A stretch of 17,408 bases of DNA from Planctomycetota bacterium (lineage in GTDB: Bacteria; Planctomycetota; PUPC01; DSUN01), in assembly GCA_016872875.1 (NCBI GenBank), contig VGYW01000159.1:1-17408 (forward strand). Direction: 5' to 3'. The notes below the pieces were generated by a model. It saw only the letters and a list, made by a program, of their open reading frames with translations, did no database searches and had not been told where the DNA came from. Positions within the stretch are counted from its first letter, which is position 1. Every line of letters begins with the position of its first letter. This document shows, piece by piece, positions 1 through 6,302 of the stretch. Both the position numbers and the translations under genes were made by a program.

Positions 1-205
1 TCCCGGGTGCAGGCCGCCCTACCCAGGGCGACCGAAGGGAGCCCTGGGAACGCACGTGCCCCCCACCCATGAGCCCCTGAAAGGGGCGATTCTCGGCCAT
101 CTGAATCGCCCCCATTCGGGGGCTCCCACGTGGGGGTCGCCTTACCCAGGGCTCCCTTCGGTCGCCCTGGGCTACGGCTCAGTCGCCCCCATTCGGGGGC
201 TGCAT
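1..205. repeat. Hairpin-chain repeat, left edge
   Basis: This stretch is a string of short GC-rich hairpins. A 27-bp unit beginning CCCAGGGCGACCGAAG lies at 22-48, and a perfect inverted copy lies at 145-171. Between and after them are GCCCC-tgaaa-GGGGC (73-87) and two copies of an 18-bp hairpin, CGCCCCCATTCGGGGGCT (107-124 and 184-201). The same 27-bp unit recurs at 17345-17371. Reading frames through here are arginine- and proline-rich and share no homology I recognise, so I treat the block as noncoding. It ends about 70 bp before the first permease gene and could lie in its leader or be the 3' region of a gene outside the window. Confidence 0.85.
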
Positions 206-274
206 GCCGCGCGCCGCTCCCGCGCAGGCCGATGCTGGGCACCAAGCTGCACCCAAGGGAACGGGCGCTGACCG

Positions 275-1192
275 ATGGTTTCGTTTCTACTTCGCCGCTT
301 GCTTGCCTCCGCACTCACGCTCCTGGCCATCGTGCTGCTGTCGTTCTTCCTCATGCGCCTCGTGCCCGGCGGGCCTTTCGACCAGGAGCGGGCGCTGAGC
401 CCCGAGGTGCGACAGGCTCTCGAGAAGAAGTACGGCCTGAGCGACCCCATGCCCGTCCAGTGCCTGCGCTACCTGTGGGGGCTGATGCGGGGCGACCTCG
501 GGCCGTCGCTCTCCCAGCCCGACCGCTCGGTGAACCGCATCCTGGCCGAGGGGCTCCCCCGCTCGGCCCTGCTGGGCGCGACGGCGCTCCTCATCGCGCT
601 CCTCGTGGGCGGCCTGGCGGGCGTCTACGCCGCTCTCCACCACAACCAGGCCGCCGACTACGCGGCGATGGGCCTGGTGATGCTCGGCGTCTCAATCCCT
701 AGCATGGTTCTCGCGCCGCTCCTCGTCACCCTCTTTGCCCTCAGCCTCCACTGGCTTCCGACCTCGGGCTGGGGCAGTCCCGCCCACATCGTCCTTCCCG
801 CGTTCGCGTTGGGCCTGGCCTACGCGGCCCGCATCGCGCGCCTGACGCGCGGCGGAATGCTCGAGGTGCTCCGCCAGGACCACATCCGCACGGCGCGGGC
901 GAAAGGGCTCTCTGAGGCCGCGGTCGTCCGCCGCCACGCGCTCCGCCTTGGCCTCGGGCCACTCGTCTCCTACCTCGGCCCGGCCACGGCGAGCATCCTG
1001 ACCGGCTCGTTCGTCATCGAGCAGATATTCGACATTCCCGGCATGGGCCGCCACTTCGTCAACGCCGCCACGAGCCGCGACTACACGCTCGCCCTCGGCA
1101 CCGTCATCGTCTACAGCTCGCTCCTGGTCCTCCTCAACCTCGTCGTTGACGTCGTCCACGCCCTCATGGACCCCAGGATTCGCCTCGAATGA
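275..1192 (+). CDS. ABC transporter permease, DppB/OppB type
   Basis: This is an inner-membrane permease subunit of an oligopeptide/dipeptide-class ABC importer (nickel transporters belong to the same family). At 305 aa it has the normal family length. It opens with the usual first membrane helix (residues about 5-25, MVSFLLRRLLASALTLLAIV) and a periplasmic segment containing VPGGPFD. The EAA loop that docks on the ATPase is clear at about residues 203-228 (DHIRTARAKGLSEAAVVRRH), followed by the family-typical EQIFDIPGMGRHFVNAA. The ATG at 275 starts exactly at the first helix. The ribosome site is weak: AAGGGA lies about 14 nt upstream. The next gene encodes the partner permease. No binding protein or ATPase gene is visible, so the substrate cannot be told. 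A symbol is withheld because dpp, opp, app and nik cannot be separated. Confidence 0.93.
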   Translation: MVSFLLRRLLASALTLLAIVLLSFFLMRLVPGGPFDQERALSPEVRQALEKKYGLSDPMPVQCLRYLWGLMRGDLGPSLSQPDRSVNRILAEGLPRSALLGATALLIALLVGGLAGVYAALHHNQAADYAAMGLVMLGVSIPSMVLAPLLVTLFALSLHWLPTSGWGSPAHIVLPAFALGLAYAARIARLTRGGMLEVLRQDHIRTARAKGLSEAAVVRRHALRLGLGPLVSYLGPATASILTGSFVIEQIFDIPGMGRHFVNAATSRDYTLALGTVIVYSSLLVLLNLVVDVVHALMDPRIRLE

Positions 1193-1212
1193 CCATCCGC
1201 AAGAAAAGGCCC

Positions 1213-1292
1213 AGTAGGGGCGGGTCCCTGTGCCCGCCCCTGTGTTGGTGCGATGTCGCGGATCGGGGCAGGCACGGGGACCTGCCCCTACT
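1213..1292. repeat. Double-hairpin element between the permease genes
   Basis: Two 27-bp arms (1214-1240 and 1265-1291) are inverted copies of each other with three mismatches. The first begins GTAGGGGCGGGTCCCTG and the second ends GACCTGCCCCTAC. Each arm is itself nearly palindromic (GGGGCGGG...CCCGCCCC). The element can therefore fold as one long hairpin or as two adjacent hairpins, like a bacterial BIME (paired REP sequences). It fills most of the 122-bp gap between the two permease genes. It could tune expression of the second gene or stabilise mRNA of the first; no function is shown by the sequence. Confidence 0.88.
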
Positions 1293-1314
1293 CCTGTTTC
1301 GCGAGTGACGCCCA

Positions 1315-2175
1315 ATGAGCACGCAGTCGCCCGAAGCGATGAGCCCTGGCCGCTTGGCGCTTCGCCGCCTGCTGGCCAACCGCCTGGCCGCGGCAAGCGG
1401 CGCGTTCCTCCTCCTGCTCGGGCTCCTGGCTCTCCTTGCTCCCCTCATTGCGCCCCATTCCTACGACGCGGTGAACCTTCCCGCTGCCCTCGAGCCGCCC
1501 GGCGGAACCCACTGGCTGGGCACCGACGCCCTTGGCCGCGACCTCCTCTCCCGCCTCCTCTACGGCGCGCGCGTCTCCCTCGCCGTCGGACTCGTCGCCA
1601 CCGCCGTCAGCCTCGTCATCGGCGTGTCCTATGGCGCCGTGGCGGGCTACGTCGGCGGCCGCACGGACAACCTGATGATGCGCTTCGTGGACGTCCTCTA
1701 CGGCCTCCCCTTCATGTTTCTCGTCATCCTCATCGTGATGGTGGCGGGGCGGAGCCTGCTGAACCTCTTCATCGCCCTGGGAGCCGTCCAGTGGCTCACC
1801 ACGGCGCGCATCGTGCGGGGACAGGTCGTCTCGCTCAAGGAGCGGGAGTTCGTCGAGGCCGCGCGTGCCGTGGGCGCCGGCCCCTGCCGCATCATCTTCC
1901 GCCACATCGTCCCCAACCTCCTCGGCGTCGTCATCGTCTACGCCACCCTCAACGTCCCCGCCGTCATGCTTCAGGAAGCGTTTCTCAGCTTCCTGGGGCT
2001 GGGCGTGGAGCACCCGATGCCGAGCTGGGGCACGCTGATCGCCGAGGGCGCCCGCTCGATGGAGGTCTGCCCCTGGCTCATGGTCTTCCCCGGCGTCGCC
2101 TTCTCGGTCACCCTCCTCTCCCTCAACTTCCTCGGCGACGGGTTGCGCGACGCGCTCGATCCCCAGGCGACCTGA
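1315..2175 (+). CDS. ABC transporter permease, DppC/OppC type
   Basis: This is the second inner-membrane permease subunit, expected to pair with the product of the gene at 275. Its 286 aa is the usual family length. It has a short cytoplasmic N-terminus, a first helix at about residues 25-45 and the OppC-type segment HWLGTDALGRDLLSRLLYGA at about residues 66-85. The EAA loop is REFVEAARAVGAGPCRIIFRH at about residues 178-198, followed by PNLLGVVIVYATLNVPAVML. The ATG at 1315 is preceded by only a weak GAGTGA-like ribosome site. A palindromic double hairpin lies in the 122-bp gap upstream, so translational coupling to the first permease is unlikely. The genes that normally follow (DppD/DppF ATPases) are absent here. 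Confidence 0.93.
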   Translation: MSTQSPEAMSPGRLALRRLLANRLAAASGAFLLLLGLLALLAPLIAPHSYDAVNLPAALEPPGGTHWLGTDALGRDLLSRLLYGARVSLAVGLVATAVSLVIGVSYGAVAGYVGGRTDNLMMRFVDVLYGLPFMFLVILIVMVAGRSLLNLFIALGAVQWLTTARIVRGQVVSLKEREFVEAARAVGAGPCRIIFRHIVPNLLGVVIVYATLNVPAVMLQEAFLSFLGLGVEHPMPSWGTLIAEGARSMEVCPWLMVFPGVAFSVTLLSLNFLGDGLRDALDPQAT

Positions 2176-2234
2176 GGCGGCCTATGGCCACACCCGCTCT
2201 CGCCGCGGCCCTTGACAGCATGCCCCACTTATGG

Positions 2235-2274
2235 CAACGTCAACGTGCCAACGTCAACGTGCCTGTCACGTTGA
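2235..2274. promoter_or_regulatory. Tandem 14-mer plus hairpin, possible operator or terminator
   Basis: The 14-mer CAACGTCAACGTGC occurs twice head to tail (2235-2248 and 2249-2262). The second copy overlaps a perfect 8-bp stem, TCAACGTG-cctgt-CACGTTGA (2254-2274). The site sits 60 bp after the DppC-like gene and about 50 bp before the -35 box of the next gene. It may be a binding site for a regulator of the jelly-roll gene or a weak terminator of the permease genes. There is no T-tract after the stem, which argues against a classical intrinsic terminator. Confidence 0.4.
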
Positions 2275-2326
2275 CCCCCCAGTCGTCCTCGTCGTCGTTC
2301 TCGAATGGTGGGCGGGGCGGGGAACC

Positions 2327-2355
2327 TTGCGCCGCGGGCGCCATGCGGCTACAAT
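2327..2355 (+). promoter_or_regulatory. Sigma70-like promoter for the jelly-roll gene
   Basis: A TTGCGC -35 box (2327-2332) and a TACAAT -10 box (2350-2355) are separated by exactly 17 bp. A purine-rich ribosome site (GAGGCGAGGAG, about 2371-2381) and a TTG start at 2390 follow. The layout matches the promoter before 11387. Confidence 0.6.
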
Positions 2356-2389
2356 GCACCCAGTCAGGGAGAGGCGAGGAGACCGCATC

Positions 2390-3046
2390 TTGCGAAGCAT
2401 GCCGTTGTCTGGCGTGATTGCTCTGGCCCTGGCCGCGCGCGCGCTCGGCCAGGAGCCCGTCGTACTGATCGAGCCGGCCAAGCCGGCCGGGGGATGGAGG
2501 TTCGACAACGGACGCGAGTTCCCCGGCGCCAAAGGCACGCTGGCTGTGGCGTCCGAGCAGCACCAGGGGAAGCCGGTGCTCGCGCTGCACGGGGACTTCA
2601 CGGAAGGCGGGAACTACGTCCAGGCCTGGGTGGCCCTCCCGAAAGCCCGCATCAAGGCGCTCTCCTTCTGGGTGAACTCACCGGCCGGCTCCCTGCGGCT
2701 CCCCATCCGCTACACGGACGAGACGGACAAGGTGCATCAGGTCAACCTCAAGCTCAACGACAAGGGCGGCTGGCAGCACATCGCCTTCCCCGTGGACGAG
2801 TTCTTCAGGAAGATGGCCGCGGGGACGGCGCTCGACATCGTGGCGAACTACGAAAGCTGGGGCGGCGCCGCCGACCGCCAGAAGCACAACAAGCCGCGCC
2901 AGGACGTTCCGAACCTCGCCATCCTGGCCTCGCGGGCGATGGGCACGGCGAAGGGCACGGGCCTCATCAGCGACGTCCTCTTCCATCTTAACGCGGCCAC
3001 AGGCCGCAACCAAAGGGGAGGATTGGATGGGTGGATGAATGGATGA
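2390..3046 (+). CDS. Secreted jelly-roll (CBM-like) protein, probably the N-terminal fragment of a larger enzyme
   Basis: The 218-aa product starts with a short signal peptide (PLSGVIALALAARALGQE) and then one beta-sandwich domain of about 180 residues, with GGWRFDNGREFPGAKG near the front and FTEGGNYVQAWVALPKARI in the middle. The domain resembles carbohydrate-binding modules fused to planctomycete glycosidases; the exact family is not recognised. I chose the TTG at 2390 because a strong ribosome site lies 9 nt upstream; ATG 2399 is the alternative. The last residues (GGLDGWMNG) are encoded by a GGATG-type hairpin, so the natural C-terminus has been replaced. The next ORF begins with a second copy of the same domain in another reading frame. 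The two were probably one multidomain gene. Confidence 0.72.
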   Translation: MRSMPLSGVIALALAARALGQEPVVLIEPAKPAGGWRFDNGREFPGAKGTLAVASEQHQGKPVLALHGDFTEGGNYVQAWVALPKARIKALSFWVNSPAGSLRLPIRYTDETDKVHQVNLKLNDKGGWQHIAFPVDEFFRKMAAGTALDIVANYESWGGAADRQKHNKPRQDVPNLAILASRAMGTAKGTGLISDVLFHLNAATGRNQRGGLDGWMNG

Positions 3047-3090
3047 TTGTCTGACACCCATCCACCCATCCACTCATCCATTCATCCCCC
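3020..3090. repeat. GGATG-family hairpin, copy 1
   Basis: The left arm (3020-3048, GGATTGGATGGGTGGATGAA and onward) is followed by a right arm (about 3055-3087) made of the complementary CATCC units. This gives an imperfect hairpin of about 70 bp. It supplies the last codons and stop of the upstream ORF and sits directly before the ATG at 3094. A longer member of the same family lies at 15562-15725. Just after it is a small TGCGCGC-aaa-GCGCGCA hairpin (3095-3111). Confidence 0.85.
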
Positions 3091-3093
3091 AAC

Positions 3094-4063
3094 ATGCGCG
3101 CAAAGCGCGCACAAGTGACGACGGAACAATCTATCGCGCAGGCAGCGGTCCAGAAGACCATCCGCCTCGACGAGATGCTCGAGGAGGGGGAGCTTGACTG
3201 GGGCTTCAACCTGGGCTGGGAGTTCCGCGGCGCAAAGGGCGGCCTCGACCTCGTTCGCGGCCAGCCCGAGGCAGGCAAGAACGCGATGCGCCTCTACGCC
3301 GACTTCACCGGCGGCGGGGCCTACGTGGGCGCCCGAAAGTCGCTCGCGCAACTCGAAGTGCAGGAGACGAGGGCCATCCGCCTGAGGATGCGCTCGGAGA
3401 CCGCCGCCTTCTACGCCGTCCGCCTGGCCGACAGGCTCGGGCTGCGGCTGATGGGCGTGTGGGGCGGGTGGCCGCCCAAGCCGCCCTACGAGCCACACGG
3501 CACGGGACAGAAGGTCCTCGACAACGTCCGCGCCTACAAGGCAATCTACGAAACCGTCAAGGCGTTCGACCCCAAGATTCACGTCATCGGCACCTCCGTC
3601 GAGCCCAACGAGGAGTACTTCAAGGCGGGCTACCAGAACTGGCTCGACTCCTACGACTTCCACATCTACGAGCACTACGGGGACGTCCGGCGCACGATGC
3701 GCGAGTACCGCGAGCTGATGAAGAAGTACGGCGCCGTGAAGCCCATCCACTCCACCGAGCTTGGGCTGAACAGCCAGGGGCAGACCCGTCTCGCCGTCGC
3801 CCGCGAGATGGTCAAGAAGCTCGCCGTCTTCTTCGCCGAGGGGGGCGCCACCGTGAGCTGGTTCACCATCCAATACCCCGACCCCCAGGGCAAGGCCCGT
3901 GGCCAGGCCGGCGACGCCCACTGCGACTTCGACTGTAGATACGACCTCTACAACCCCCGCCTCGACGCCGGCGCGCGAGGCCCGCGTCTGCGTGCAGCTC
4001 CTCTCGGATGGCGCGGTCGCCGGCGAACTGGTTGTTCCGGTCCGTGTGGCGGCGGGGGACTGA
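3094..4063 (+). pseudogene. Eroded glycoside hydrolase: jelly-roll domain joined to an incomplete clan-A-like barrel
   Basis: Residues about 27-114 repeat the jelly-roll of the preceding ORF (LGWEFRGAKGGLDL, YADFTGGGAYVGARKSLAQL). At residue about 114 (RLADR) the domain stops halfway and the text jumps into a glycosidase-like barrel: LRLMGVWGGWPPK, VRAYKAIYETVKAFDPKIHV, SYDFHIYEHY and HSTELGLNSQG. E222 in the last motif sits where a clan-A nucleophile is expected. No WNEP-type acid/base motif is seen. Near 3965-3977 the sense frame moves by one base: the ORF runs on as arginine-rich text to 4200, while the other frame reads ARVCVQLLSDGAVAGELVVP and stops at 4063. Frameshift plus missing segments indicate a pseudogene; an assembly error could imitate this. 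GH39-like is the closest family I would suggest. Confidence 0.68.
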
Positions 4064-4080
4064 TCGCCGCGAGACGTGCC

Positions 4081-4116
4081 AGAGGGCCACTCGCTCCCCG
4101 CAGGAAGTGGCCCTCT
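4081..4116 (+). terminator. Hairpin after the eroded hydrolase
   Basis: A perfect 10-bp stem, AGAGGGCCAC / GTGGCCCTCT (4081-4090 and 4107-4116), with a 16-nt loop begins 17 nt after the TGA at 4063. Its position just past the stop that ends the shifted frame supports 4063 as the ancestral gene end. The following bases (TGCTCG) are not a T-tract, so efficiency as an intrinsic terminator is uncertain. Confidence 0.5.
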
Positions 4117-4186
4117 TGCTCGGGCGCTTGGCGAGTGGAGCTCTACGCTCGCCGGACCCGCGGCGCCAGACCAGGAGAACGCGTGC

Positions 4187-4444
4187 ATGGCGACTCTTGA
4201 GTGGACCGGTCTGCTGGCCGTGGCCGCGTGCGCCCTCGCGGCGCCGCTCGCCCGCGGGGGCGCCAGGTGTATTTTTCCAAACAAACGAAACAAAAACGCG
4301 GGCGGTCGGGCGGGGAAGCCCCCGCCCTATCCCGCCCCCGTTTTGTTTCGTTGGTTGGAAAATCCGCTGCCGCGTGACTTTTGCCCCCTTCCGCCTCGCA
4401 AGGTGGCACGCTATTTGCGCTGTTGCCGTTCTGCAATATTTTAG
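4187..4444 (+). pseudogene. Truncated gene start: signal peptide only
   Basis: An AGGAG ribosome site (4173-4177) stands 9 nt before ATG 4187. It opens a convincing signal peptide, MATLEWTGLLAVAACALAAP, followed by LARGGA. At 4271 the sequence passes directly into a palindromic element, and the remaining frame to the stop at 4444 (IFPNKRNKN and onward) is translated repeat and intergenic DNA. This looks like the first 25-28 codons of a secreted-protein gene whose body has been deleted or displaced, with the palindrome at the junction. The original function cannot be told. It is a short ORF of 85 codons if translated. Confidence 0.5.
4271..4363. repeat. TTTTCCAA-type nested palindrome
   Basis: The outer arms (about 4271-4296 and 4340-4363) are AT-rich and nearly complementary: TTTTTCCAAACAAACGAAAC on the left, TTTTGTTTCGTTGGTTGGAA on the right. 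They enclose a GC-rich inner hairpin, GGGCGGGG...CCCCGCCC (4308-4327). A third, unpaired copy of the outer arm lies at 4778-4799 (TTTTGTTCCGTTTTTTGGAA, 19 of 22 bases equal). The AT-rich arms stand out against the GC-rich background. Confidence 0.8.
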
Positions 4445-4493
4445 GATCGTCCCAACCTCTTGAGGTACATCCAAGCCGGGAGCCAGACTGTCA

Positions 4494-4637
4494 GGGGCTT
4501 TGCCCCCGAACCCCCAGGATTTTCCGCTTTCGGGCCGCCGGCACCCCAACAGGAAAATGGCCGCGCTGGCCTCCAGGAGACGTGCCGGTGGCCGAATGCG
4601 ATAAATCCCAGGGGGTCTGGGGGACTGGTCCCCCAGA
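4494..4637. repeat. Inverted pair of AAATCC-GGGGG hairpin units
   Basis: The unit at 4603-4637 reads AAATCCCAGGGGGTC and then a perfect 10-bp stem with a 2-nt loop (TCTGGGGGAC-tg-GTCCCCCAGA, 4616-4637). The unit at 4494-4522 is the same design in the opposite direction: GGGG-ctttg-CCCCC, then GAACCCCCAGGATTTT. Together they form a BIME-like pair about 144 bp long. Confidence 0.7.
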
Positions 4638-4777
4638 GGCGAGTTTGCCTTTGCGTTCCCGCGGCGCGGAGAGCGTCGCCCGGGGAGGCTCAAGAACTTG
4701 GGACGCTCCCGAAAGATTGTAACGACTTCTGGCTCTTGCTCCGACCGGCAGTTGGCCTCAGCCCTCTTGTCCTCTTG

Positions 4778-4799
4778 TTTTGTTCCGTTTTTTGGAAAA
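4778..4799 (+). repeat. Solo copy of the TTTTCCAA-type arm
   Basis: These 22 bases match 4341-4362 at 19 positions, in the same orientation. The copy is not paired with a full partner arm nearby, although GTTTTTTGGAAAACAC makes a small local hairpin. It could be a decayed element or one boundary of a larger 4271-4799 unit. Confidence 0.6.
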
Positions 4800-4915
4800 C
4801 ACAAAAACGGGATAGTACACCTGGCAACGTCTTGTCCTGCATTACGGAATCATCTCCGGCGCGGGCTGTCAAGCATTGGATTCTCGGCCTCGCGGCTTGC
4901 AATCGGGGCTTGGGC

Positions 4916-5114
4916 GTCGCGCCTTCAATCCTTAAGTTATCCAGTGTCCGCTCTCGCCCCTTGCCCGCCGCACTGACGCGGCAGGTCCGTTTGCACCTGA
5001 AGGGGCGCATGCTCTTGTGATCGCTTCGGAGCCGCCACCGCCGCTTGGCGAATCCCCCCTCGCGAAGATGGCGCGATGGCGGACACTGGATAATTGAAGG
5101 ATTGGAGACGCGAC
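4916..5114. repeat. Long-range 36-bp inverted repeat
   Basis: The left arm (4916-4951) begins GTCGCGCCTTCAATCC and ends TTATCCAGTGTCCGC. The right arm (5079-5114) is its reverse complement with about five mismatches. Similarity continues weakly inwards. The 127-bp interior contains CAGGT...ACCTG and GC-rich text but no ORF. It could be a MITE-like element without target duplications that I can see, or the stem of a structured transcript. Its right arm ends 46 bp before the promoter of the gene at 5242. Confidence 0.78.
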
Positions 5115-5159
5115 ACCCGAACATCAAGGGGCACACACAGCTTCGGCCGCTGCCGGCTC

Positions 5160-5188
5160 TTGACAAACCCGCTCCGTCCGTGCATACT
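5160..5188 (+). promoter_or_regulatory. Sigma70-like promoter for the jelly-roll/deoxyribosyltransferase-like gene
   Basis: A perfect TTGACA (5160-5165) is followed after 17 bp by CATACT (5183-5188); an alternative -10 TACTAT is at 5185-5190 with a 19-bp spacer. The predicted leader is about 45 nt and carries the AGGGGAG ribosome site (5227-5233). Confidence 0.65.
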
Positions 5189-5241
5189 ATAGGTACTCCG
5201 TTGAGGACAGGGGGGCGTCGCCCGCGAAGGGGAGATAAGTC

Positions 5242-6159
5242 ATGCCCAGGAAAGCGCAAGGAAGCTGGATCTCCCTCATGGGAAAGGCGGTGTTTTCCTC
5301 ACAGGGCATCAAGTATCTGCCTGCGGTAAGCCAGGAAGGTCCGAACAAAGGCCAGACTACCCTCTGCCTCGCCAAATCGAGCTACGATTTCGAGAATGGG
5401 ACGGTCTCCTGCCAGGTAAGGCTTCCGGATCCGGCCAACCACGTCCAGATTGGGTTCAACCATGGCGTCGCCTTCGGAGGTGAACTGTATGCGGGCATCC
5501 CGCCCGCTGGCGTCGCCTCCTACAACATCTCGGTCTTTGCAAACGGCAAGTGGGAGTATCTCGCTCAGGCCGGCTATGGAGAGCGTCCGCCGGCCGACGA
5601 GGACATTGAAATGGAGGTCAGAGTCAGCGGCTCTCGGGTGGACCTCTACATCAACCGTATCCTTGCGTGCAGTGCGTACTTCAGGGTGGAAACATGCCAG
5701 GTGGCGTTGCTCATGGGCGGCCCAAAGGAGATGCTCGTCCGCGCCTTCACCGTGCGTCCGCAAAAGCCTAGCGCCTTTGTCGTGATGCAGTTCACTGAGG
5801 AGTTCAATGCCCTGTACGACGAAGTCATTCGCCCGACGTGCGAGAAGTACGGCTTGGCCTGTGTGCGGGCGGACGATATCTACTCGGACGGCCTCATCAT
5901 CGGAGATATCGTGAGGTCAATACAGGAGTCTTCGGTCATCATCGCCGACGTGACCCCTGACAACCCCAACGTGTTCTATGAGGTCGGCTATGCCCACGGC
6001 ATGGGCAAGCCCACGATCCTGCTCAGTGACAAGAAGAGAGAGAAGCTTCCCTTCGATATAAGCGGACTCCGGACCCTGTTCTACGACAACACGATCGGAG
6101 GGAAGACGGCCATCGAGGAACGCCTCTCCAAGCATTTGCAGTCGATAACTAGGCGATAG
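5242..6159 (+). CDS. Fusion protein: jelly-roll-like N-terminus plus nucleoside 2-deoxyribosyltransferase/TIR-like domain
   Basis: The 305-aa protein has no signal peptide. Residues about 1-170 look like a concanavalin-A/LamG-like beta-sandwich (YDFENGTVSCQVRLPDPANH, VDLYINRILACSAYF). Residues about 176-300 form a Rossmann-like domain of the nucleoside deoxyribosyltransferase/TIR-like group: AFVVMQFTEEFNALYDEVIR, VIIADVTPDNPNVFYEVGYA, KPTILLS. D236 and E247 stand at the positions of the conserved Asp and catalytic Glu of that fold. Related domains cleave N-glycosidic bonds of nucleosides or NAD and occur as effectors in antiphage systems; the role here is inferred only. ATG 5242 follows AGGGGAG at good spacing. 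Codon use is visibly less GC-rich than in neighbours, and repeats flank the gene, so acquisition by transfer is plausible. Confidence 0.82.
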   Translation: MPRKAQGSWISLMGKAVFSSQGIKYLPAVSQEGPNKGQTTLCLAKSSYDFENGTVSCQVRLPDPANHVQIGFNHGVAFGGELYAGIPPAGVASYNISVFANGKWEYLAQAGYGERPPADEDIEMEVRVSGSRVDLYINRILACSAYFRVETCQVALLMGGPKEMLVRAFTVRPQKPSAFVVMQFTEEFNALYDEVIRPTCEKYGLACVRADDIYSDGLIIGDIVRSIQESSVIIADVTPDNPNVFYEVGYAHGMGKPTILLSDKKREKLPFDISGLRTLFYDNTIGGKTAIEERLSKHLQSITRR

Positions 6160-6302
6160 CATTCGGGTGTGCGGAGCTCCAGACCGTCTGATCGCATGGT
6201 GCCGGATGGTGTTGGTGGGAGGTGAGGTTGGCCGCCCCGCCGCACCGCCCTCCCTTCCGCTTCTCTGCCAGAGGAGATGCCCTTGTCCCGGCAAGAGCAT
6301 AG

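Larger units (their letters stand above)
4364..5159. other. Noncoding region made of repeat pairs
   Basis: No credible coding frame was found in this 0.8 kb on either strand; all open frames change character every few dozen codons and lack ribosome sites. It holds an inverted pair of AAATCC/GGGGG repeats (4494-4522 and 4603-4637), a single copy of the TTTTCCAA arm (4778-4799), and a 36-bp inverted repeat (4916-4951 and 5079-5114). The stretch between these blocks shows nothing I recognise. No tRNA or rRNA was seen. Confidence 0.6.

Noticed and set aside
130..702. Long open frames overlapping the first permease and other GC-rich genes on both strands
   Set aside because: They are arginine/proline/alanine-rich shadows produced by high GC at third codon positions; they lack ribosome sites and known domains.
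2212..2234. TTGACA at 2212-2217 as a promoter
   Set aside because: No -10 box exists at 16-18 bp; the nearest AT-rich hexamer is only 11 bp away. The pair at 2327/2350 is better.
2231..2389. Earlier start for the jelly-roll ORF at ATG 2231
   Set aside because: The added residues overlap the tandem repeat and the promoter, and they precede the signal peptide that starts near 2390-2399.
3082..4293. Minus-strand 403-codon open frame opposite the eroded hydrolase
   Set aside because: It is a valine/glycine/leucine-rich antisense shadow. The plus strand carries recognisable domains, and the minus frame spans the repeat and terminator regions without any family signature.
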